From SIG480 sp045649265 (GTDB taxonomy: Bacteria > Bacillota > Clostridia > Oscillospirales > JAAYXM01): a stretch of DNA of 6,697 nucleotides. Location: NCBI GenBank assembly GCA_045649265.1, contig JAZRPO010000022.1, positions 1-6,697 of the forward strand, read 5' to 3'. The notes beneath the pieces were generated by a model, which searched no databases, was not told the origin of the DNA, and saw only the letters and a program-made list of their open reading frames with translations. Positions 1 through 5,856 of this stretch are shown in pieces (positions within the stretch are counted from its first letter, which is position 1; the number at the start of each line of letters is the position of its first letter). The position numbers and the translations under genes were made by a program.

Positions 1-542
1 GAAAGCTTCTTCTCCCCTGTGAGGAATTCGAGATTCTGAACAACATATACCTTCTTTGCAAGGTCGGAAAGGAGAATCGCCTCCTGGAGCGCAGAGTTTC
101 CGCCGCCTATAACGGCAACGGTTTCACCCTCGTAAAATGCGCCGTCACACACTGCACAGAAAGAAATTCCGTTTCCAATATAGTCTTCCTCTTTTGGAAG
201 ACCCAAAAGCCTGTGGCGCGCACCTGTCGCAACGATAACGGCGCGGGAGGTAAACTCACCCTCGTCCGTCACAACGGTTTTGACGTCACCGTCGCGAACC
301 TCAAGCACTTCGCAAGCTTCAACATCTGCCCCCTGCTCGAGCACCTGCTCGATGAGCTTTTCAGCAAATTCATTTCCCGAAAGACTCAAAAATCCGGGAA
401 TGTTTTCAACCTTGGGCGAGTATGTAATCTGGCCGCCGAAGCTTGCCTTCTCGATAACAAGCACGCTCTTGTTTGCACGGCAAGCGTACAGGGCGGCGGT
501 AAGCCCCGCAGGGCCCCCGCCGATAATTATGATATCATACAT
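1..542 (-). CDS. trxB: Thioredoxin-reductase-like flavoprotein, C-terminal part beyond window edge
   Basis: This is the N-terminal 180 residues of a pyridine nucleotide-disulfide oxidoreductase of the low-molecular-weight thioredoxin reductase type (about 310 residues when whole). Such enzymes pass electrons through FAD to a CxxC pair and on to thioredoxin or a similar redoxin in the cytoplasm. Visible motifs are the FAD-binding GGGPAG (residues 8-13), ATGA (105-108), the redox-active CAVCDG (C129 and C132) and a second Rossmann motif GGGNSA (146-151). Where standard enzymes have HRRxxxR for the NADPH 2'-phosphate, this one reads QNLEFLTGEKK (169-179), so NADPH use is doubtful. The ATG at 542 has an AAGGGGA ribosome binding site at 551-557, eight bases upstream, which overlaps the nrdD stop codon. 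The 13-base gap after nrdD suggests co-transcription and makes the redoxin domain of NrdD the likely partner (inference). The family call is firm; the exact substrate is not. Confidence 0.9.
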   Translation of the reverse strand, partial: MYDIIIIGGGPAGLTAALYACRANKSVLVIEKASFGGQITYSPKVENIPGFLSLSGNEFAEKLIEQVLEQGADVEACEVLEVRDGDVKTVVTDEGEFTSRAVIVATGARHRLLGLPKEEDYIGNGISFCAVCDGAFYEGETVAVIGGGNSALQEAILLSDLAKKVYVVQNLEFLTGEKKL

Positions 543-555
543 TATTAATTTCCCC

Positions 556-2928
556 TTAGACTTTGAGCATCTTCTTAATCTCGGAAACGCCCGAGAACTT
601 CTCAACTTCGCCGTTCTTTACAACAGCAAGGGTGGGAGCCTGCTTTATGCCGAGAGCTTCTGCAAAAGCTTTGTTGTCGTTTGCAAGGAGCTTTTCATAT
701 GCAAAGCCGGCCTTATCGAGAGTTGCCGAGGCTATCTTGCAGTTCGGGCAAGTTGCAGTTGTGAAGAGGTATGCACCGTCTTTTACCTCAACCTCCGTCT
801 TCTCTTTCTCAACAGGAGCGTCGCAAGCGGTAGCTTCCTTCTTTGTGAGAACAGAGTTTTCGATGTCGTAAACTTTTCTATCCTTATATTCCTGGCTCTT
901 GCCGTCGTTCCAGTTCTGGACCGGGCGATAGTAGCCTGTTATGCGGCTATAAACCTCTGTTGTCTCTCCGCATTCGGGGCAGGTGAACTGCTCGCCTGCG
1001 AGATACCCGTGGTTCTTACATACGGAGTATGTCGGGGAAAGTGTGTAGTACGGAAGCTTGTAGTTTTCCGCAATCTTGCGAACAAGGTTTGCAGCAGCCT
1101 TCCAGTCAGGAAGCTTTTCGCCGAGAAATGCATGAAAAACGGTTCCTGAGGTGTAGAGAGTCTGAAGCTCGTCCTGAATGTCAAGAGCTGTGAAGATGTC
1201 CTCCGTATATCCGACAGGAAGATGTGAGCTGTTTGTGTAGTAAGGGGTTTCATCCTCATTCTTTGCAGCTGTTTTGATGTCGGGATAACGTTTCACGTCG
1301 TGCTTTGCAAGGCGATATGCCGTTGACTCGGCCGGCGTTGCTTCAAGATTGTACAAATCTCCGTATTTTACCTGATAATCAGAGAGACGCTCGCGCATAT
1401 GATTGAGAACATCTTTTGTGAACTGCTGAGTTTTCTCGTCTGTCATATCCTTGCCGAGCCAGTTTGCATTGAGGCCTACCTCGTTCATGCCGACAAGACC
1501 GATTGTTGAGAAGTGGTTGTTGAACGTGCCGAGGTATCTCTTTGTGTAGGGATAAAGCCCTGCTTCAAGAAGCTTTGTGATAACAGTTCTCTTTACTTTG
1601 AGTGAGCGGGCCGCAATATCCATAAGCTTATCAAGGCGCTCATAGAAATCTTTTTCGTCTTTTGCAAGATATGCGATGCGCGGCATATTGATTGTAACAA
1701 CACCAACGCTGCCTGTGCTTTCGCCGCTTCCGAAGAATCCGCCTGATTTCTTGCGAAGCTCGCGGAGGTCAAGGCGGAGACGGCAGCACATGCTGCGAAC
1801 GTCACTCGGCTCCATATCGCTGTTGATATAGTTTGAGAAATACGGTGTGCCGTATTTTGAGGTCATTTCAAAGAGAAGCTTGTTGTTCTCGGTTTCTGAC
1901 CAGTCAAAGTTGCTTGTGATAGAGTACGTCGGAATCGGATACTGGAAGCCGCGACCGTTGGCGTCACCCTCAATCATAATTTCGATGAAGGCACGGTTGA
2001 CCATATCCATTTCTTTCTTACAATCTTTATACTTGAAGTCCATTTCCTTGCCGCCAACTATGCAGTTTAACTCCGCAAGATCAGCAGGAACTGTCCAGTC
2101 GAGCGTGATATTTGAGAACGGAGCCTGCGTACCCCAACGAGACGGGGTGTTAACACCGTATATAAATGACTCGATGCACTTCTTGACCTGGTCATAGGAG
2201 AGGTTATCAACCTTTACAAACGGAGCAAGGTAGGTATCAAAGGATGAAAATGCCTGAGCACCTGCCCACTCGTTCTGCATGATTCCGAGGAAGTTTACCA
2301 TCTGATTGCAGAGAGTTGCAAGGTGGCTTGCCGGTGAGGAGGTAATCTTGCCTGTAACTCCTCCGAGGCCTTCCTGAATCAGCTGTTTGAGCGACCAGCC
2401 TGCACAGTATCCCGTGAGCATTGAGAGATCGTGAATGTGGATGTCTGCGTTGCGGTGAGCATCTCCGATTTCATTGTCATAAACCTCTGAAAGCCAGTAG
2501 TTGGCGGTAATCGCACCGGAGTTTGAAAGGATGAGACCTCCAACGGAATATGTAACCGTTGAGTTCTCTTTAACACGCCAGTCGTTTATTTTGAGATAGT
2601 TGTCGATAATCTCTTTATAGTCAACAATTGTTGTACCGAGGTTTCTTATCTTCTCTCTCTGCTTACGGTAGAGGATGTATGCCTTTGCAACATCGTCATA
2701 ACCACCCTTGATGAGAACGGACTCAACACTGTCCTGAATAGCTTCGACAGTTATCGCTGAGTTTTCAATCTTCGGCTCGAAGTCGGAGGTGACCTTTAAT
2801 GCGAGAAAGTCGATAATATCCGCGTTATATTGTTTATCGCAAGCATCAAACGCCTGCATAATCGCATTGCTTATTTTTGATAAGTTGAAATTAACAGCCT
2901 TGCCGTCTCGCTTTATAACCTGATACAT
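556..2928 (-). CDS. nrdD: Anaerobic class III ribonucleoside-triphosphate reductase with fused C-terminal redoxin domain
   Basis: NrdD reduces ribonucleoside triphosphates to deoxyribonucleotides anaerobically using a glycyl radical. The protein has 790 residues. An N-terminal ATP-cone (about 1-90, starting VIKRDGK) is the allosteric site. The catalytic barrel (about 100-630) carries C175 in GYCAGWS and the MCCRLRL loop (C381/C382), the expected positions of the two active-site cysteines. A zinc site follows (C637, H640 or nearby, C650, C653), then the glycyl radical motif SRITGYY with G665. A Glu/Lys-rich linker (about 695-717) leads to an extra domain (718-790) with CPNC (727-730) and the cis-proline-type APT (764-766), a glutaredoxin/NrdH-like fold. 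E. coli NrdD is 712 residues and lacks this tail. The start at 2928 is chosen for the GAGGGGGAG site eight bases upstream; the frame stays open to 2997, but that stretch overlaps the promoter. An NrdR-type promoter lies upstream and trxB directly downstream. Confidence 0.96.
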   Translation of the reverse strand: MYQVIKRDGKAVNFNLSKISNAIMQAFDACDKQYNADIIDFLALKVTSDFEPKIENSAITVEAIQDSVESVLIKGGYDDVAKAYILYRKQREKIRNLGTTIVDYKEIIDNYLKINDWRVKENSTVTYSVGGLILSNSGAITANYWLSEVYDNEIGDAHRNADIHIHDLSMLTGYCAGWSLKQLIQEGLGGVTGKITSSPASHLATLCNQMVNFLGIMQNEWAGAQAFSSFDTYLAPFVKVDNLSYDQVKKCIESFIYGVNTPSRWGTQAPFSNITLDWTVPADLAELNCIVGGKEMDFKYKDCKKEMDMVNRAFIEIMIEGDANGRGFQYPIPTYSITSNFDWSETENNKLLFEMTSKYGTPYFSNYINSDMEPSDVRSMCCRLRLDLRELRKKSGGFFGSGESTGSVGVVTINMPRIAYLAKDEKDFYERLDKLMDIAARSLKVKRTVITKLLEAGLYPYTKRYLGTFNNHFSTIGLVGMNEVGLNANWLGKDMTDEKTQQFTKDVLNHMRERLSDYQVKYGDLYNLEATPAESTAYRLAKHDVKRYPDIKTAAKNEDETPYYTNSSHLPVGYTEDIFTALDIQDELQTLYTSGTVFHAFLGEKLPDWKAAANLVRKIAENYKLPYYTLSPTYSVCKNHGYLAGEQFTCPECGETTEVYSRITGYYRPVQNWNDGKSQEYKDRKVYDIENSVLTKKEATACDAPVEKEKTEVEVKDGAYLFTTATCPNCKIASATLDKAGFAYEKLLANDNKAFAEALGIKQAPTLAVVKNGEVEKFSGVSEIKKMLKV

Positions 2929-2930
2929 AA

Positions 2931-2970
2931 AAAATGCTCCCCCTCGATTTTTTGAGTGTAAGAGCATTTT
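2931..2970. repeat. Nine-bp inverted repeat between the nrdD -10 box and its ribosome binding site
   Basis: GAGCATTTT at 2962-2970 and its perfect reverse complement at 2931-2939 are separated by 22 bases. On the minus strand one arm contains most of the -10 hexamer, and the other arm contains the 3' end of the ribosome binding site. The predicted transcription start (about 2959) lies between the arms, so the nrdD mRNA would carry only one arm and could not form the hairpin. If functional, it would act as a DNA operator or in read-through RNA from nrdG. It may be chance in AT-rich sequence. Confidence 0.4.
2937..2945 (-). promoter_or_regulatory. nrdD ribosome binding site
   Basis: The minus strand reads GAGGGGGAG eight bases before the ATG at 2928. 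This strong site decides the nrdD start over the in-frame upstream ATG codons, which lie in or next to the promoter and have no comparable site. Confidence 0.8.
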
Positions 2971-2994
2971 AACATATATATAGTATTTTGTCAA
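2966..2994 (-). promoter_or_regulatory. Extended -10 vegetative promoter of nrdD-trxB
   Basis: The minus strand has a perfect -35 TTGACA (2994-2989), a 17-base spacer and the -10 TAAAAT (2971-2966), preceded by an extended -10 TG at 2974-2973. Transcription would start near 2959, giving a leader of about 31 bases. Two NrdR-box-like sites overlap or adjoin these elements, so the promoter is probably repressed when deoxynucleotides are plentiful. Confidence 0.8.
2971..2986 (-). promoter_or_regulatory. Putative promoter-proximal NrdR box
   Basis: The minus strand reads ATACTATATATATGTT. Against the NrdR consensus acaCwAtATaTwGtgt I count 12 of 16 matches, with the core CTATATATA intact and the right half weaker. 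It fills most of the spacer between -35 and -10, so bound NrdR would block RNA polymerase. Its AT-rich core makes chance matches easier; the partner box at the correct phase is the main support. Confidence 0.6.
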
Positions 2995-3002
2995 CACATT
3001 TT

Positions 3003-3018
3003 TTACAAGATATTGTGT
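3003..3018 (-). promoter_or_regulatory. Putative distal NrdR box
   Basis: The minus strand reads ACACAATATCTTGTAA, matching the NrdR consensus acaCwAtATaTwGtgt at 13 of 16 positions. It starts on the base right after the nrdG stop codon. Its start is 32 bp from that of the promoter-proximal box (16 bp between boxes), about three helical turns, the arrangement known for tandem NrdR operators. No nrdR gene is in the window, so the regulator would act in trans. Confidence 0.7.
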
Positions 3019-3711
3019 TTATACGCCGCGAAGAGACACATCATCTATGTATTTCGAAGCCAAAACCCGCATAGCTTCAAGCTTTTCAGGGGATACAGCA
3101 GAAAGATTTTTCCCTATAATGTTTCCTGAATCTACAAAATTCTGCAAGAAATATCTTTTCGCTCCCTTTATCCATTTTGCCGCAGCTTCTATATCTTTTT
3201 CTGTGTGAAGCTCGGCGACAACGGTTGTCCTAAACTCATAGTCGCACACGCCGGACAACAACAGATTTACGCTTTCTGAGATTGCAGACATATCAAGCTC
3301 CGGATTTCCTGCGGTTTCAACGTATCGCTCCTTGCAGTTTTTAATGTCCATTGCAACATAGTCGCAAAGCCCCGCCTCTATGAGCTTTTGGAGCTTTTCG
3401 GGAAAAGAGCCGTTTGTGTCAAGCTTTATCTTATACCCCAGCGCTTTTATCTCCGAAAGAAACTCCGCAATATCACTCTGCAAGAGCGGCTCGCCTCCCG
3501 TTACACAAACGCCGTCAAGAATTCCTGTCCGCTTTTTTAAATATGAAACAACTTCATTTTTATCAATAATCTCAGCCTCTGATAAATTTGTCACAAGGCC
3601 TGCGTTATGGCAAAACGGACATCTGAAATTGCATCCGGAGGTAAATACCGTTGCAGCGACATGCCCCGGAAAATCAAGAAGCGTGAGCTTCTGAAAGCCT
3701 GATATTTTCAT
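3019..3711 (-). CDS. nrdG: Radical SAM activating protein of anaerobic ribonucleotide reductase
   Basis: NrdG-type activases use a [4Fe-4S] cluster to split S-adenosylmethionine and place the glycyl radical on NrdD, here probably at G665. The 230-residue protein shows the cluster motif CNFRCPFC (C27, C31, C34), the SAM-binding TGGEP (71-75), and the later radical-SAM strands KLDTNG (96-101) and MDIK (121-124). It is longer than E. coli NrdG (about 154 residues) and resembles the longer NrdG2-type subfamily. The ATG at 3711 has an AAAGGGA site eight bases upstream, inside the end of the ABC transporter gene, and begins three bases after that gene's stop, so translation is probably coupled. Unusually, it precedes nrdD and is separated from it by a dedicated nrdD promoter. 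The gap has no terminator, so read-through into nrdD is possible. Confidence 0.92.
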   Translation of the reverse strand: MKISGFQKLTLLDFPGHVAATVFTSGCNFRCPFCHNAGLVTNLSEAEIIDKNEVVSYLKKRTGILDGVCVTGGEPLLQSDIAEFLSEIKALGYKIKLDTNGSFPEKLQKLIEAGLCDYVAMDIKNCKERYVETAGNPELDMSAISESVNLLLSGVCDYEFRTTVVAELHTEKDIEAAAKWIKGAKRYFLQNFVDSGNIIGKNLSAVSPEKLEAMRVLASKYIDDVSLRGV

Positions 3712-3714
3712 TGC

Positions 3715-5373
3715 CTATTCCCTTTCAAAAACTTTTCCGTCTTTTATGTATATTTCCTTATCGCATATTAAGCGAGCCGCCGGGCGATGTGAAATGCAGA
3801 TGCAGGTTTTGCCCGGAAGCCTCATTATGTTTTCAAGGACTCTTTTCTCCGTATTTTCATCAAGTGCACTCGTTGCCTCGTCAAGCAAAAGCACCGGAGC
3901 TCCGAAAAGAATCGCTCTTGCTATTGCAAGCCGCTGAACCTGGCCCTCGCTTAATCCGCTTCCGCGCTCACCCAGCACGGTATCAAGGCCGTTTGGAAGC
4001 TCTGAAATAAAATCTGCACAGGAAGCTTCAAGGGCGGCCTGCATTTCTTCCTCCGTTGCATCTGCCTTTGCAAGGCGTAGGTTTTCAGCAATACTTCCGC
4101 TCATCAAGAGGTTTCCTTGCGGAACGTATGCAAAAATCCCTCTTGTAGACGAATCAAGCAAAATATCACCGTCCTCGGTTTTTGCAAAAACCAATCCGCT
4201 CTGCGGAGTGATAACTCCCATAAGAAGCTTGATAAACGTGCTCTTGCCGATTCCTGAAATTCCCGAAACAAGCGTAAGGCTATCCTTTAAAATCGCGGTT
4301 GACGCACAGCTTAAAACCTCGGTCTCGCCATAAGCAAAGCTGACCTGCGAAAGATTTATGGACAAAAGGTTTTTGTAAATTCTCTCTGAATCTGCGGCTT
4401 TCGCCGTATCCTCAGCAAGCTCGCAAAGCTCCATAATCCGCTCTGCGGAGGCTATTGTTGAATAGTACTTTGTCAAGCTGCCGGAAAGACCGGCGAACGG
4501 AGATTCTATTTGCCCTATAAGCTGCATTATTGCAACAAAATCGCCATATCCGAAGCCTGCGGCACCCGATATAATCTTTGTTGCGCCCCATATTACGGCA
4601 TATGCATATCCAAAGTCGATAAGGGCAGATGCCCCTCCTGATGCCATGATTGAAAGAAGCGCACGCTTCATTCTCTTTTTGTAATATGCGAGATGGTGAC
4701 GTTTTTCGCCTTCGGAAATCTTGTCTTCCATTCCGAACGCCTTTATGACAAGAAGGTTTTCAACAGACTCCTGAGCGTGAGCACGAACCTTGCCGCCCGC
4801 TTCCTGAGCTTCCTTATGGCTCTTCTTCATAACTCCCTTAAAAAGGCGCGCGAGAACAAAAAGCGAAATCCCCGCCGCAAGAATTACAGCCGCAAAAAGC
4901 TTATCAACCACAAACACGGCAACAAGCGCTGCACCAAGCCTTGTAAAAAGCCCGACAACGCTCGGCAAAAGCGTCGAGACATTTTCACTCACGACGGAAA
5001 CATCACTGAAAAGACGGTTCTGAATCTCGCCGCTGTGAAAAGCTGATACGGACGAGTAATCCTTTCGCAGCAGCTTTGAAAAAACCGTTTCGCGAAAAGC
5101 AATTTCAAGGCGAGCTGACATCTGTGAGGCCAAAACTCTCGTAAAAATATACAAAATAACCTCTGCAACAATGAGCGATATAAGCCCGATGCCCCACCGC
5201 TTCATGCCGGAAGGATCGCCGCTCACTGCGGAATTTATCACGCCTCGCATAACAAGCGCGAGATATACTCCGAGAAAAGAGCTCGCTGCCATCATCACAG
5301 TCACTGCAAAAAGCCGAGGCCACTCTTTTTTTGAGGTTTGTACTATAAATTTTAAGGCATTATTTTTTTTCAA
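3715..5373 (-). CDS. ABC exporter half-transporter, membrane domain fused to ATPase domain
   Basis: This is a half-size ABC transporter that would dimerise in the cytoplasmic membrane and export an unknown substrate. Counting from the TTG start (552 residues), the first ~310 residues are hydrophobic with membrane spans near 21-42, 60-80, 136-156, 158-178 and 245-268. The ATPase domain follows with Walker A GISGIGKST (371-379), Q-loop VPQ (417-419), signature LSEGQ (474-478), Walker B ending LLLDE (about 495-499), D-loop SALD (502-505) and the switch histidine H529. All catalytic residues are present. The TTG start at 5373 is chosen because AAAAAGGG lies nine bases upstream; a start at 5415 (also TTG, 566 residues) has no such site. 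The gene has a strong promoter and sits three bases before nrdG. Substrate cannot be read from the sequence; lipid, peptide and drug exporters share this layout. Confidence 0.9.
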   Translation of the reverse strand: MKKNNALKFIVQTSKKEWPRLFAVTVMMAASSFLGVYLALVMRGVINSAVSGDPSGMKRWGIGLISLIVAEVILYIFTRVLASQMSARLEIAFRETVFSKLLRKDYSSVSAFHSGEIQNRLFSDVSVVSENVSTLLPSVVGLFTRLGAALVAVFVVDKLFAAVILAAGISLFVLARLFKGVMKKSHKEAQEAGGKVRAHAQESVENLLVIKAFGMEDKISEGEKRHHLAYYKKRMKRALLSIMASGGASALIDFGYAYAVIWGATKIISGAAGFGYGDFVAIMQLIGQIESPFAGLSGSLTKYYSTIASAERIMELCELAEDTAKAADSERIYKNLLSINLSQVSFAYGETEVLSCASTAILKDSLTLVSGISGIGKSTFIKLLMGVITPQSGLVFAKTEDGDILLDSSTRGIFAYVPQGNLLMSGSIAENLRLAKADATEEEMQAALEASCADFISELPNGLDTVLGERGSGLSEGQVQRLAIARAILFGAPVLLLDEATSALDENTEKRVLENIMRLPGKTCICISHRPAARLICDKEIYIKDGKVFERE

Positions 5374-5382
5374 AAAAATCAA

Positions 5383-5390
5383 CCCTTTTT
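5383..5390 (-). promoter_or_regulatory. Ribosome binding site that sets the ABC transporter TTG start
   Basis: The minus strand reads AAAAAGGG nine bases before TTG at 5373. No ATG lies near in this frame. The upstream in-frame TTG at 5415 has only AT-rich sequence before it, and the TTG at 5382 abuts this site, so 5373 is the best start. Confidence 0.6.
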
Positions 5391-5427
5391 GTTTATAATC
5401 TTCTTTTCTATACAAATAACCATAATA

Positions 5428-5456
5428 ATATTAAAAAAATTTTTACATATTGTCAA
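5428..5456 (-). promoter_or_regulatory. Vegetative promoter of the ABC transporter-nrdG unit
   Basis: The minus strand carries a perfect -35 TTGACA (5456-5451), a 17-base AT-rich spacer and -10 TAATAT (5433-5428). Transcription would begin near 5421, leaving a leader of about 48 bases before the TTG start. No NrdR-like box is visible here, so this unit seems to be regulated separately from nrdD. Confidence 0.8.
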
Positions 5457-5569
5457 GCGTGATATTCTTCCCGAAAAAGCAATCCTTCTTTTTCAGGACG
5501 ATATATTTGCATATTTTTATTCTTTCTGCGCAAAATACTCGCGTAGGTGAATCCAACAAAACTAATTTC
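5457..5569. other. Divergent intergenic region between the ABC transporter and DUF1540 genes
   Basis: This is the part of the divergent gap not covered by the leftward promoter. A 7-bp inverted repeat GAAAAAG/CTTTTTC (5473-5479 and 5488-5494, 8-base loop) is AT-rich and unconvincing as a terminator. For the rightward gene I find no clear promoter: TTGCAT (5507-5512) with CAAAAT (5531-5536) at 18 bases is a poor match. The rightward start may use a less recognisable sigma factor. Confidence 0.4.
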
Positions 5570-5574
5570 GGAGG
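5570..5574 (+). promoter_or_regulatory. Ribosome binding site of the DUF1540 gene
   Basis: GGAGG lies seven bases before ATG at 5582 but only one base before the in-frame ATG at 5576. The spacing favours 5582 as the start. Confidence 0.8.
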
Positions 5575-5581
5575 TATGAAA

Positions 5582-5761
5582 ATGAACGAAAATCCCAATA
5601 AGTCCATTCAGTGTGCAGTCACAAGCTGTAAGCACCACTGCGCAGGCGTTGATTACTGCTCTCTTAACTCAATACAGGTCGGAACACACGAGAAAAATCC
5701 GACGCAGGACCAATGCACAGATTGTCAGTCCTTTGCTCTTAAACCCGGCGGCTGCTGTTAG
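5582..5761 (+). CDS. Small cysteine-rich DUF1540 protein
   Basis: This 59-residue protein matches my recollection of DUF1540, a family of short cysteine-rich proteins of unknown function common in Clostridia and Bacilli. It has eight cysteines: C11, C16, C20 and C26 in the first half, C45 and C48 in a CTDC pair, and a terminal CC at 58-59. The core (IQCAVTSC to CTDCQSF) fits one DUF1540 unit. Spacing suggests metal binding, probably zinc or iron-sulfur, but no function is established and none should be assigned. There is no signal peptide or membrane segment. It is a single-gene unit: it diverges from the ABC transporter, and a strong terminator starts 11 bases after its stop. The ATG at 5582 is set by the GGAGG site; a start two codons earlier (5576) is possible but too close to that site. 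Confidence 0.85.
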   Translation: MNENPNKSIQCAVTSCKHHCAGVDYCSLNSIQVGTHEKNPTQDQCTDCQSFALKPGGCC

Positions 5762-5772
5762 TTTCTCGGGTC

Positions 5773-5810
5773 AAAACAGGCAGATGCTGTTTGCATCTGC
5801 CTGTTTTTTT
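5773..5810 (+). terminator. Strong intrinsic terminator after the DUF1540 gene
   Basis: A perfect 15-bp stem (5773-5787 with 5793-5807, core ACAGGCAGATGC) closes a 5-base loop TGTTT and runs into a seven-T tract ending at 5810. On the minus strand the same hairpin is followed by only four T, so it may also give partial termination of spoVT transcripts. Confidence 0.93.
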
Positions 5811-5811
5811 A

Positions 5812-5844
5812 ATAATTTTAGCCGGCAAAATCAGTTTCACCGGC
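5812..5844 (-). terminator. Probable intrinsic terminator after spoVT
   Basis: Read on the minus strand, GCCGG (5844-5840) pairs with CCGGC (5825-5821). The stem extends inward through G-U and A-U pairs to about 10 bp around a CTGA loop. It begins 12 bases after the spoVT stop. The following tract TAAAATTATT is only moderately U-rich, so the strong hairpin beyond it may act as a backup. Confidence 0.6.
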
Positions 5845-5856
5845 CAATCCTTAATT

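Noticed and set aside
213..1149. Long plus-strand open frames opposite trxB and nrdD
   Set aside because: They are antisense to genes with intact family motifs, have no ribosome binding sites and show no recognisable protein.
2929..2997. N-terminal extension of NrdD by 23 residues
   Set aside because: It would start within the promoter, upstream of the predicted transcription start; the ATG at 2928 has a strong ribosome binding site and begins the normal ATP-cone.
5374..5415. Longer ABC transporter start (TTG at 5415)
   Set aside because: No ribosome binding site precedes it, while TTG at 5373 has AAAAAGGG nine bases upstream. It remains possible.
5473..5494. GAAAAAG/CTTTTTC hairpin as a terminator or operator
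   Set aside because: Almost all A-T pairs, no T tract, and no gene ending nearby that would need it.
5450..5581. N-terminal extension of the DUF1540 protein
   Set aside because: It would overlap the leftward promoter, and the GGAGG site at 5570-5574 sets the start at 5582.
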